A stretch of 64,000 nucleotides of DNA from positions 62,001 through 126,000 of the forward strand of contig WHVA01000025.1 in assembly GCA_015179125.1 (NCBI GenBank), written 5' to 3'. The notes under the pieces were generated by a model. It saw nothing but the letters and a program-made list of their open reading frames with translations, ran no database searches and was not told the origin of the DNA. The position numbers and the translations under genes were made by a program. Shown piece after piece: positions 8,684-19,300 of this stretch (positions are counted from its first letter, which is position 1; each line of letters opens with the position of its first letter). The stretch comes from Gautieria morchelliformis (Eukaryota > Basidiomycota > Agaricomycetes > Gomphales > Gomphaceae).

Positions 8684-10132
8684 ATGCCTCCTCGTACCAC
8701 AGCTACTTCAGCTCGAGCAGGAGCTGTCGAAGCTCTCTCTTATTTTGGCAGTCTCAGGTCCACAGCACCAAGGCACGCGGAACCCTCCGGCAGCTCTCAT
8801 GCCGACGATGAGCTCTCCGATGCTATTCCGCAACGTTTCGAAGAAGTTCCCGATGCTAATCCCAACGACAATCCCGATTATGACGGGAATTCGACAAGTA
8901 GCAGCGGTGAACAAACAGCAGCGTCATTCCGACGCCCAGCTCCACCACCACCACCTCCACCAGGACCACCTCCAGGCGGCCCTCATGGTAGCCCACCTGG
9001 CGGTCCTCCAGGCGGTCCTCCACCTCCAATTCCACCTCAGATTCCTGCCAACCCAGTTCCACCCACGCCAGTTCCGGATCTTGCACAAGCCATCGCCATG
9101 CTAGCCGGACAACTTCAGCGCCCGGCCCAAGCACCACCATGCCCCAAGACAAAGGTCTGCGAACCAGATCAGTTCGATGGTTCCGACCCCAAGAAGCTCC
9201 AGCCATTTCTGGTCCAGCTTCAACTCAATTTCCGTGATCGTCCCGACGCCTTTCCCGACGATGAACGGAAGGTCAATTACGCCCTTTCCTATCTCCGAGG
9301 CACGGCTCTCGACTACTTCGAACCCGCCCTCATGGATCCGTTCGCTCTCGTCGACTGGGCCGACAATTACCACAACTTCGTTTCTGAACTCCGCAGCAAC
9401 TTCGGACCATTTGATATGGAAGCCGATGTGGAAAATGAACTCAATAAACTTCGCATGAAAGACACTCATAAGATAGCTAAATATATCGTCACATTCCAGC
9501 AGCTCGCTCCTCGAGTCCAATGGGGAGAAGCCGCACTCCGACACCAGTTTTACATGGGCATGCCATCCCGCATCAAGGATGAAACTGCCCACGTCGGAAA
9601 ACCCGCCACCCTTACCGACCTCCGCAACCTTGCCCAATCCATCGATTCGCGCTACTGGGAAAGACACTCTGAGATTGCTCGCGAAACTTCCACCCAGAGC
9701 AAGAACGACAAGTCTTCCGACAAGAAGTCTGATAAAGACAAGAAGAAGACCAATTCCGGAAACAACAACTCCGGAAACAACAACTCCGGAAACAACAACT
9801 CCGGAAACAACAACAGCAACAACAGTTCCGGATCCAACCCTGGCAACCGGAACAACAACTCCACCCCTCGCAACAACCAGGCCTCTGGTTCCAACACCAA
9901 CGCTCGGAAGAGCACTCCGGACCTTTCCGATAAACTTGAGAAGGACGGAAAACTAACCCCTGTAGAACGCCAGTGTCGCATGGACAACAACCTTTGCCTT
10001 TTCTGCGGCAAAGGCGGTCACGTCGCTCGCGACTGCACTCGCGCTTCCGCCTCCGCTGCTAAGGCCAAGGGCCACGCAGCAAAGACGGAAGAGAAATCCG
10101 AAGCGGCTCCTGCTGCGGATTCAAAAAAATAG
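8684..10132 (+). CDS. gag: Chromovirus Gag
   Basis: Intact 482-residue Gag starting at ATG 8684, 33 bp after the 5' LTR/primer region. The N-terminus is disordered with a poly-Pro/Gly run (residues about 85-130). A retrotransposon gag domain follows (CEPDQFDGSDPKKLQPFLVQ to LAQSIDSRYW, about 160-325). Then come a Ser/Lys/Asn-rich linker with four 15-bp repeats (SGNNN, about 362-380) and one zinc knuckle CLFCGKGGHVARDC (438-451) for RNA binding. It would form the virus-like particle in the cytoplasm. It ends S-K-K-stop at 10130-10132 on a slippery A run that leads into pol. Unlike pol, it has no frameshift or stop. Confidence 0.92.
   Translation: MPPRTTATSARAGAVEALSYFGSLRSTAPRHAEPSGSSHADDELSDAIPQRFEEVPDANPNDNPDYDGNSTSSSGEQTAASFRRPAPPPPPPPGPPPGGPHGSPPGGPPGGPPPPIPPQIPANPVPPTPVPDLAQAIAMLAGQLQRPAQAPPCPKTKVCEPDQFDGSDPKKLQPFLVQLQLNFRDRPDAFPDDERKVNYALSYLRGTALDYFEPALMDPFALVDWADNYHNFVSELRSNFGPFDMEADVENELNKLRMKDTHKIAKYIVTFQQLAPRVQWGEAALRHQFYMGMPSRIKDETAHVGKPATLTDLRNLAQSIDSRYWERHSEIARETSTQSKNDKSSDKKSDKDKKKTNSGNNNSGNNNSGNNNSGNNNSNNSSGSNPGNRNNNSTPRNNQASGSNTNARKSTPDLSDKLEKDGKLTPVERQCRMDNNLCLFCGKGGHVARDCTRASASAAKAKGHAAKTEEKSEAAPAADSKK
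9753..9820 (+). repeat. 15-bp in-frame tandem repeat (about 4 copies) in gag
   Basis: TCCGGAAACAACAAC is repeated about four times, giving Ser-Gly-Asn-Asn-Asn units in the Gag linker. The 15-bp length keeps the frame. Confidence 0.85.
10123..10129 (+). promoter_or_regulatory. Predicted -1 ribosomal frameshift site, A AAA AAA
   Basis: Gag codons read TCA AAA AAA TAG, so the seven A residues are in the X XXY YYZ register and touch the stop. A -1 slip leads to ATA GTC AGC and a frame that is open through the protease. The geometry is the same as at 359-365 in an unrelated copy. Confidence 0.7.
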
Positions 10133-13100
10133 TCAGCAGTCCTCCGGCCTCCGCACGAGCTGAGGGCTGTGTTGACCCCATTCATGCGACAAACGAGGTT
10201 AAACTCAACGCATCCGCTCTTTCGTCCTCCGACTCCCTTTCCATTCCGCTCACTTCTGACACCATTTCCGCACCCCCGTTCACAGCACTGGTCGACTCCG
10301 GTTCGACTCATTGTTTCCTCGATTCTGACTTTGTTTTGAAACATAAACTTCCGACCCGCAACATTCCGACTATTCCGCTCCGCCTTTTCGACGGATCTTC
10401 CAACACGGCAATTTCTCAAGTCGTGGATCTGTCTATCCGTTTCGCTACTGGGGACAACCATGAAGTTAGGTTTTACGTTACTCCGCTAAATGCTAGCTGT
10501 TCCGTTGTACTAGGACACAATTGGCTCACCCGATATAATCCGTCGATTAACTGGGCATTGGGTCAAATACAGTTCCGTACCCGGGATCAACTTCCGTCTA
10601 TTCCGACGTCGTCCGCAAAGATGGCCCAGGCCTCTTCTGCATCTCCGCTCGTGGATTCAGTTCCGCATTCCGGTCCCGCTTTAGCAACTCCGCCCCTCGA
10701 AGCTCCTCGAATTGCGCTCGTTTCCGCCACCGCTTTCCGCGTATTGCAACGGCAAGATAATACGACCGTTTTCCAGCTTCACCTCTCCGATTCGGCTTCA
10801 GTCAAGGCTCGTTCCGCCTCGACTTCCGCTCCGGTCGACATGAGCTCAGTTCTGGAAGAATATCGTGACTTCCCGGACGTGTTCAATAAGGCCAAAGCCG
10901 ACAAACCCGCTGAACATCGACCTTACGATTTAAAGATAGATTTGCAAGAAGGAGCATCTCCGCCCCTTGGACTGATCTACTCCCTTTCGCAAAGTGAACT
11001 CCAAACTCTCCGCAAGTTCGTCAATGAACATCTCAACATGGGCTTTATCCACCCTTCGCTGTCCCGCATGGCGCTCTGGTCCTTTTCGTCAAGAAGAAGG
11101 ATGGATCTCTCCACCTCTGCGTCGATTTCCACAGACTCAATGCCCTCACTAAAAAGGAAAATTTCCGCTTCTGCGCATTTCCGACCTACTCGACACTCCC
11201 CGCAGGGTGAAGATCTACACCAAAATTGACCTCTGGCACGCTTATCACCTTGTCTGCATCCGGGAAGGTGACGAGTGGAAAACCACTTTCCGCACCCGCT
11301 ATGGTGCTTTTGAGTGGGTTGTCATGCCTTTCGGTCTAACCAATGCTCCCACCGCTTTTCAGCGATTCATGAACGACGTATTTTCCGACCTTCTCGACGT
11401 ATGCGTCCTAGTCTACATTGACGACATCCTCATCTATTCCGACACACCGGAAAAACATCGGGACCATGTCCGCGAAGTACTCCGCCGTCTCCGCAAACAC
11501 CACCTCTACGCAAAAGCAGAGAAATGCGAATGGCATCGCGACACGGTCGACTACCTCAGCTACATCCTCTCTCCAACAGGTCTTACCATGGCAGAGGACA
11601 AGGTCAAGGCAATTCAAGAATGGCCGGAACCCCGACGTGTTAAGGATGTGCAGTCTTTCCTTGGCTTCGCCAATTTTTACCGGCGTTTCATTTATAATTT
11701 TTCCGACATTACTGTTCCGCTCACGCGTCTCACCAGGAAGGGTGCTCATGGAATTTCACTCCGGAATGCCGTTCCGCATTTGAAGCCCTCAAATCGGCCT
11801 TCACTACGGCTCCTATACTCGGTTTCTGGATTCCTGATGCCCAACTTGTACTCGAAACCGACGCTTCTGACTACATGCTAGCCACCATTCTTTCCATCAT
11901 TTCCCCACGACGGAGAAATTCATCCGATTGCCTTTCATTCCCGCACCTTTTCCGCCCCGGAACTCAACTATGACTCCACGATAAGGAACTACTTGCGATT
12001 TTCGAAGCCTTCAAAATCTGGAGACACTACCTGAAGGTCCAACTTATCCGATCGACGTTGTAACGGATCATAAGAACCTTGAGTATTTCGCGACTACTAA
12101 GATTTTGACTCGCCGTCAAGTCCGCTGGTCTGAATATCTCTCACAGTTCAACATGGTGATCCGCTTCCACCCCGGAAAGCTCGGAGCAAAACCCGACGCG
12201 CTCACTAGACGTTGGGACGTCTACCCAAAAGAGGGAAGTAGCGACTATGCCAGCGTTAATCCGCACAATTTCCGCCCAGTATTCTCTACTGAGCAGCTGG
12301 CATCGTCCCTGCGTGCCACAGCATTGCAGTTTCCGCTACTCCGCGCCTCAATCATTATGGACACCGAGTCTCTCCATTCCGACATCTGTTCCGCACTTCG
12401 TTCCGACCCCATCTCCGCAGCCCACCTCGATGACCCCACCAGTCCTGGATGGTCCCTCGATTCCGACGGATTTCTCCGGTACAAGTCCCGGATTTACGTT
12501 CCGGATACCAACGATCTACGACTTCGCGTACTCCAGCAAAGCCACGATCATCCGCTCTCAGGACACCAAGGCCAGAACAAAACCCTCACATAATCCGACG
12601 TACCTATACTTGGCCTCTTCTCCACACGATGGTCCAAGACTATTGCAAGTCATGCACCACCTGTATGTGAGCCAAGCCTCAACGTCACAAACCATACGGC
12701 CTCCTGAAGCAACTTCCGATCCCGGAACAACCGTGGAATTCGATATCCATGGATGTCATTGAGAAACTTCCTAAGTCATCTGGCTATGATACCATTCTAG
12801 TGATCGTTGACCGCCTCACAAAGCAGTCCATCTTTATTCCGACATACGACACCATCACTTCCACCCAACTCGCACAACTTTTCGTGCTCCACGTCTTTTC
12901 CAACCACGGAATCCCTTCCCATGTCACTTCCGACCGTGGGTCAGAATTCGTGTCCTCCTTTTTCCGCACACTCGGCAAGGCTCTCGACATGAAGCTCCAC
13001 TTCACCTCCAGTTATCACCCCGAAGGAGACGGCCAAACGGAACGTACTAATCAGACCCTTGAGCAGTATCTCCGCGTCTATTGCAACTACCAACATAGCA

Positions 13101-13815
13101 ATTGGTCCGACCTCCTTCCGCTCGCGGAATTTGCCTACAACCACGCGCCTTCCGCTACCACCGGAATTTCACCTTTTACGCCAACAAGGGCTACCACCCG
13201 AATCTCGCCATCCACCCTGAACGCGACCTCGCCTCTGCAAGAGCCCAAGATTTCGTTGTGGAACTTGACGACCTTCACCAGCACCTCCGAGAGAACATTA
13301 CCGCTGCACAAAAGAGATACCAAACTTCCGCCGATCGGAAACGACTTCCGCAACCGGCATTCGAGATAGGCGACAAAGTCTTCGTCAAAGCTGAAAACTT
13401 CCACACCACTCGCCCCTTGAAGAAGCTCTCTGAGAAATACCTTGGTCCTTACGAGATCATCGCTAAGGCCGGCAGTCGTTCTTTCACTCTCAGACTTCCT
13501 GACAATATGCACGCAGTACACCCGGTATTCCATGTCTCCATGCTTGAGCCCGCAGTTCCGAACACAATTCCGAATCGAGAACAACCTCCGCCTCCGCCAG
13601 TCGTCATCGACGGAGAACCGGAATATGAGATCTCGGAAATTCTCAACTCCAAGCTCGACAGACGATACCGCTGCCAACTCCAGTACCTAGTCAAGTGGGC
13701 AGGCTATGAAAACACTGACGAAGAGACTTCCTGGATTTCCGCCACGGAACTAGACCTCGTCTCTGATTTCCACAAGTCTTATCCTGATAAACCTGGCCCC
13801 ATTTCCGTGCCTTAG
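10129..13815 (+). pseudogene. pol: Chromovirus Pol (protease, RT, RNase H, integrase, chromodomain), frameshifted
   Basis: The frame entered by the -1 slip is open to about 11070. It contains protease LVDSGSTHCFLDSDF (near 10290) and the start of RT. RT then continues in other frames: VKKKDGSLHLCVDFHRLNAL, KIDLWHAYHLV, and the catalytic VYIDDILIYSD near 11417. RNase H is eroded (about 11740-12250). Integrase shows the zinc motif (HDHPLSGHQG, then CKSCTTC), the first Asp in MDVIEKLP, the second in SDRGSEF, and Glu in DGQTERTN. A C-terminal chromodomain (EYEISEILNSKLDRR, YLVKWAGYENTDEETSW, 13620-13780) probably directs integration to modified chromatin. At least five frameshifts (near 11070, 11209, 11745, 12595 and 13170) inactivate it. 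It ends at 13815, 131 bp before the end of the antisense gene. Confidence 0.85.
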
Positions 13816-13945
13816 TCATTTCCGACCTCATTCCGATACCCCATTGTTTTCTCACAAGTTCTCAAGTCATTGTTCAAATCCGATTACTATTCCGCTACGC
13901 TAATTTCCGACACTTCAAGAAATATTTACAAGTCACTTCGACACC

Positions 13946-15198
13946 CTACTCCTCCCTCATCGTTTCCGCCTCTTCCTCGTTCTCCATTTCCGCACCCTCT
14001 TCCGCATTCACTATCTCCACACTGACCAACCCGGTCCCCACCCTCGTATCCGCCACCTGACACGGACCCGCTTCCGCCCCGTTCTCCTCCTGCATCCGCA
14101 AGTCCATCCTTTCCCGGACCATGTCATTCCGCCACCGGTACTCCCGCTTGAACTGCTCCAAGACCGCCGACATAACGGTCATCTGGTTTTGGAAGGACAA
14201 CAACTGCTGTTGTTGAACTTCCGCCATCTCCTCCAGAGTGTTCCGGATCCCGCGCTGGGATCTCCGGATACCCCTCAACGACCTCGCGATGTCAAACAAC
14301 GGTGACACCATGGAGAAGCGGTTGAGCACCGCAGTCTCCGAGGTTCCGGTCACCAGAAACCCCTCCGGCTTCTTTCCGCTCGGTCCCGGTTTCGACTTGG
14401 GGGTCTCAGGCCCCTCGGTCTCAACCCTGCGCCGTTTCCACTCCACCCTCGCAGCACACCCATCCACCACGCAACGACGCTTCTTGTCCCGGCACCGTTC
14501 GCAGGCCATCTCCCACGGATTTTCCGACCACACACACTCCAGGCCCTTGACTTCGCACGTGTCGCAAGGAGCCTTCTCCTCCTCGCCGTCCCTGGTTTTC
14601 CTTTTCCGGGTCGCGGGATTTTCTGGCCCCAGCTCTCGCAACTCCAGTATCCAGGCCATCTTCTCTTTCTGAGCCTGCTGGAACTCAGCTGCCCTCCGTT
14701 TCCGCTCCGCAACGATGTTCGGCATGGGAGCACCTTCTTTCTGCTTCCCCTTGCCCTCTGGAGTCGGTGTGCTTTCCGCACTGCTTTCCGCTTCTGACTC
14801 CCCCTCGGATTCTACGACTCTCTGGCAGTTTTTCCGTGAGCTCTGGAACACCCCACACGACGTTTCCGACTCACCCGGGATTTTCCCGCCTTCTCCACCA
14901 CGGCCTTGTCTTCCGCAGCCTTTTGGGCCACGTCCCGTTTCCGCTGTTCTTCGCGGATACGCGACTCCTCCTCGCGACGTCTACGGTCACGATCCTCCTT
15001 CTCCTTCCGATCCTGTTCCCAACCCTCCAGTTCCTTGCGCTCTCTCTCCTTGCGCTCCTCCTCCAGACGTTCCCTCTCTTTCCGCGCGGCTTCCTCGGCC
15101 TCGCGCTTTTCGGCCAGTTCCTTCTGCGCAAGCATGTCAGCAAAATGCTGCTTCATCTCGGCACTGGACATTTTGGAGAAGTCAACTGGAGTACTCAT
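13946..15198 (-). CDS. Antisense accessory gene of the chromovirus: coiled coil plus Zn2Cys6-type cluster
   Basis: Encoded on the minus strand between pol and the 3' LTR. Exon 1 is 15198-14875 (ATG at 15198, 108 codons). A 53-nt GT-AG intron lies at 14874-14822 (donor CGG|GTGAGT, acceptor TGCCAG, a CTCAC branch-like motif). Exon 2 is 14821-13946. Both junctions are phase 0, and joining them gives 399 residues without a stop. Residues about 27-105 are a charged Glu/Arg/Lys coiled coil. At about residues 194-225 the cysteines follow C-x2-C-x6-C-x10-C-x2-C-x6-C (CDTCEVKGLEC ... CERCRDKKRRC), the spacing of Gal4-type Zn2Cys6 DNA-binding clusters, followed by a basic stretch. The C-terminus has a Gln-rich helix and an acidic tail. 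No function can be assigned; regulation of the element or of host genes is inference. It has outlasted the decay of pol. Confidence 0.75.
14471..14566 (-). other. Zn2Cys6-like cysteine cluster of the antisense gene
   Basis: Codons for the six cysteines span this interval. The pattern C-x2-C-x6-C-x10-C-x2-C-x6-C fits the family rule, in which the middle loop varies from about 5 to 12 residues. Lys-Lys-Arg-Arg lies between the last two cysteines. Confidence 0.75.
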
Positions 15199-15320
15199 GG
15201 TGGATCAAAACGAAGAAGCGTCTTGTTTCCTTCCTATCTTTCGAACTCCGACGCGTTTGTTCACAGGTCACGTGATTCCGACTTGTGGTCTCGCAGGGCT
15301 CAACCTTAGAAGGGAGATAC

Positions 15321-16011
15321 TGTTACGACCGTTCATTTACGACTTCCGACCCTCAGTTCCGCCACACCTTCCGCCCCTCCGATATTTCCGCAACACATTC
15401 CGCCCCTCCGATATTTCCAACCTCCCGCCCCTTGTACATTTCCCTTGTTCTTTCGACTCTATTACTCAGACCCACCGGACCCACCTCACCGTTCATCAAG
15501 ACCATATGTCCGACCCTCCTTGTGTTTCGTTGTCAGATATGTTTTCCCGACCCCTTGTTCTTTGCCATTGTTCTACCTTACCCTGAACCCCCTTGTAGTC
15601 CCATTGTTCCCAATAGTTAGTTCCCACGCATTGTCTACTCGACTTCCGCTTCCTCCGGAATTTGCTTAGTACCATATCATTACCTGTTGTCTCAGCTCTT
15701 TTGTATAAAAGCCTGTCATGTATGTCTCTCTTTCTGCAATCAGATAATCACCTTCGATACTTGATTTCCTTCGCTCCATCTCCTGTTCTTAGCACAGCGA
15801 GTCTAGCAAGATCTCAGTCTCTCTCCACCTTCCGTCTTCCGCCTTCCGCCTCAGTTCCGACCCAAGTTCCGACCAACCTTTGGCTTAGTGCCTTCCGACT
15901 TCCGACTCAGTTCCGAAATACTTAGGACGATAGTTCATCGGGGGTGCAACCTATAAGTTGAAGCCACCGTCCTTTCCAGTTCCGACTTAGTGGAAATCTC
16001 GATACGTAACA
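15321..16011 (+). repeat. 3' LTR of the chromovirus
   Basis: 691 bp, TGTTACG to CGTAACA, colinear with 7960-8650. The TATA box recurs at 15704-15710 and AATCAGATAAT about 28 bp after it. The antisense gene's start is 123 bp upstream of this LTR, so its promoter may lie in or beside it. Confidence 0.92.
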
Positions 16012-16380
16012 CGAGGCTTAGAAACTACTAGGGATCGAAGTTATACGATAGTTGATTTCCAGACTGAGGAGTAGGAATGCATACAGGGGGGTTTATATAC
16101 AAGCGAGGGTACGAGTCAGGGGTGAACATATTAGTGGAGATCAGGGCGAGGTCAGGGCAAGGTAATATATGAATGATGCATGATGGAGCGGAATCAGTAA
16201 CTAAGGGGATATGGGCATGGGATCAAGGTCGGATATGAGCTCTAGCTTGGGCTCGGGCTCAGGCGCAGGATAAGAATCATATGTACTCGGGCATGAGTAT
16301 CACAAGGCTCGGGCTCGGAAGAAAGTTATACCGGTAAGTAACCGGCCAAAGGCCGGGTTCTTTCAACACCTGTGATCAAT
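16012..16380. other. Non-coding stretch, probable LTR remnant of the minus-strand copia
   Basis: No gene is seen. A minus-strand TATA-like TATATAAA lies at about 16102-16095, and GGCTCGGGCTC-type repeats occur at about 16240-16320. Its position beyond the end of the copia RNase H fits a 3' LTR split by the chromovirus, but the boundaries are not proven. Confidence 0.35.
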
Positions 16381-19300
16381 AGAGACCCATGATACGTCGA
16401 TGGCACTCTACCAGTACGTGGGGCAGTGCCTTCATTAGCAGGTCTGCCAGCAGGCTATTCGTAGGTACGTATCCAATCTGGATAACCTTCTGGATCACTT
16501 TCTCTCGCAGCCAGAAGTACCTAAGATCTAGATGCTTCATCTGTCCATGATGCTCCAGGTTCTTTGCAACTGAGAGGGCAGATTGATTATCGATGTAGAG
16601 GTGAGATGGTTTCTCGAATTTCGAGCCGAGTTTGCTGAAAAGACTCCGTAGTCAGATGATTTCCGTTCCTGCAAAGACTGAGGCTACGAACTCGGCCTCC
16701 ATGGTGGATAAGGTAACAAAATTTTGGAACTTGCTGGCCCAACTAACTCCTCCAGTCCTGATTTTGGTAAGGAATCCCGAGGTTGATCAGCCTTTATTGG
16801 GATTTCCTCCATGGTCAGCATCCATCCACGTCTGGAGCGATTTGGCAGAGTGATCGGGCGCAAAGGTAAGGGCTAAGTCAATGGTTCCCGTAGGTAGCGA
16901 CCAACGGCATATGAGATATCAGGGTGCATTGCAATCTCCAAGTAGTTCAGTGCACCAACTGCATTCAAGTAGGGTACATCCCTCATCTCTTCTATCTCTT
17001 CCGGGGTTGAAGGTCCCATGCTTGAGCTTAGATTTAGTCCTGGGGTCATCGAGGTGAACACCGGTCGGCAATCCAACATTTGGAAACACTCCAAGATCTC
17101 CCAAATGTACTGCCTTTGGGATAGTTGCAATGTCTTTTGTGAGTGGTTATATTCCACCTCCACACCTAATAATGATGTTGTCGGTCCCAGGCCTTTTAAT
17201 TTGAAGATTTTGCCTAGTTTGTCCTCTACTCAATCTATTTCCTGCTTCGAGTCCGACACTAAGGTGAGATCATCAATGAACACAGGGATGATTATTCTGG
17301 TTGTGTCATTCATCCAGATGTAAACACTCCAATCAGATTGGAAGCGGTTGAATCCTATGCATTCTAGGGCAGTTCCCAACCGTTCGTACCACAGTCTTCC
17401 ACTCTGTTTTAGACCATAGAGCCCTCTTTTTAGTCTGCAGACCCAATCTGCAGCCCCCTGATGGTAGCCTTCTGGCTGTTGCATATATATGCGTGCATCA
17501 CTGTCTAAGACACCATTTAGGTACGCATTGGAAATGTCCACAGATTTGATATGTGCTCCTTGGAGTGCCCCTTGAGCTAATATTGCGCGTAGTGCTGCCC
17601 ATCATGTGGTGGGGGCAAACACTTCATCATAGTCGATACCTGGCCACTGAGTCTAGCCTTTTGTGACCAGGCAGCTCTTGTATTTGTCAAGAGATCCGTC
17701 AGAGTGGAGTTTAATCTGGAATACCCAGCATGAGCTGATTGCTTTTTCTCCAGGCGGCAGTTGCTCTAACACTCATGTTCCATTTTCTAGCAGTGCCTGG
17801 ATCTCTGCATCTGTTGAGTCTTTCCACAGTGGTGTGTCTGAGCATCACATTGCCTCCGCAAATATCCTGGGTGCACGATCATCTTTGATGGTTGCATTTA
17901 ACACTAGTTTGATGGTATCCGGTGAGATTTTATTTGTGCTGAAGACATTTGAGTCGTCATAAATGAATTCCAGGGCCTGAATTTTTGACACACTAGCGGC
18001 TGCACCCCCTCAGGGCATAAATCATCATGATCAGGGCAGGGCGTGGCCTGAGGAAGGGATCGTGGAGTTGGCAGTCATCCTGGCGGACTGTGGCTCTGCT
18101 GGAGTGGTGGGGTGGAGGCAGTGGGTCAGGTTGGGCCGGGAGATTCAATTTGTGGCAGATCAGGGGCTGGATCAGGGTCTGGATTTAGAACCGGTTCAGG
18201 AGGAAGTGAAATCTCAAGGTCATCGTTGAGGGGAGCTGGGTCTGGAGGAGGCTGTGCATTCAGTATGGCATCGGCTTCAGCGGGCAAGAGGGCAGGTGGT
18301 GGAACACTAGGATTATTTGTATTTGTGGTAGAGAGGCCTGGGAAATCAGATTCATCAAAAATGATATCACGTTCCTTTGTATCCATCCTCAAAACCAAGG
18401 TAAATGCATTTCTGGGATTTTGGTTGTAGGCCGTCTCTCTCACTTTGCTGGATATGGACGTATGCAGCACAACTGAAGGTGTGTAGCATTCCGAGATCTG
18501 GTTTTCTACCATACCAGGCTTGATAGGGTGTCTTGTCTGGGAGAGCAGAGGTTGGAGTCGCATTAATGATCCTAACCAGTAGTTTTAGGGCATCGCCCCG
18601 CATAGATGCTGGTAAGTGGGCCTGCTGCAGTAACACAACTATTCCTTCAGTGAGGGTTCGGTTAGTCCATTCTGAAATCCCATTCTGTTGGGGTGTTCCC
18701 TTTATCATGTGCTCATGTATTATGCCTCGGTGTTGGAAGTGTTCTGCCCATTTGCAGCCAATGTATTCCCTCCTTTGTCATCCCTAAATCTTCACACTCG
18801 TGAATTTGTTTGACTTTCTGCCAGTGCCTCATAGGACCAATAGGCGTCGAATGCCTCATCCTTTGTTTTGAGGAGGTAAACATGTCTATACCTCGTGCAA
18901 TCATCTGTGAAGGTAATCCAGTATCGGTGTCCGGATGGCGTGCTAACCAGAAGGGGACCGTGCATGTCAGAAACAACTAGGTCGAGTGGTTTAGAGGCAC
19001 AGTTCTCACTCCTTTTTGGAAAAGGGAGACAGTGTTGTTTTGCAGCAATGCAGGGTTCGCAGATTTGAGGAATCTCAGCCCCTTGGCTCACGTGTATGTC
19101 AAGATTGGTTTTTAGGCGTTAATATCGTGTATTAGTGAAAACAGTGAATGCCCGAATAACTTGTGCGAAGGGATATGCTGTTCGGTGAATAAGGTGAACC
19201 AACAAATGTTCAGAAGATAAGAGGGCTGCCCGAACGGAGCTCACCCTATCTACAGTCGTAGCGAAAATAGCCTGTGGCACTTGACAATGTAACATGCAAG

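Larger units (their letters stand above)
7960..16011 (+). mobile_element. Ty3/gypsy chromovirus with both LTRs and an antisense accessory gene
   Basis: An 8052-bp LTR retrotransposon: LTR 7960-8650, self-primer site 8653-8663, gag 8684-10132, pol from 10129 to 13815, antisense gene 15198-13946, polypurine tract AGAAGGGAG at 15308-15316, LTR 15321-16011. Both LTRs are 691 bp, begin TGTTACG and end CGTAACA, and differ at roughly 20 positions by eye (about 3 percent). The order protease-RT-RNase H-integrase-chromodomain together with self-priming places it in the Tf1/sushi chromovirus group. Pol is broken by several frameshifts. The flanking five bases (ATGCC left, CGAGG right) do not match, so no target duplication is visible. 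The whole element is unusually rich in the pentamer TTCCG. Confidence 0.9.

Noticed and set aside
9101-9667. 188-codon antisense open frame opposite gag
   Set aside because: It lies wholly opposite the conserved gag domain and has no recognisable motif; a complementary shadow of a biased coding sequence. It lacks the intron and cysteine pattern that support the gene at 13946-15198.
13135-13677. 180-codon antisense open frame opposite integrase and chromodomain
   Set aside because: Mirror frame of conserved pol sequence, with no motif of its own.
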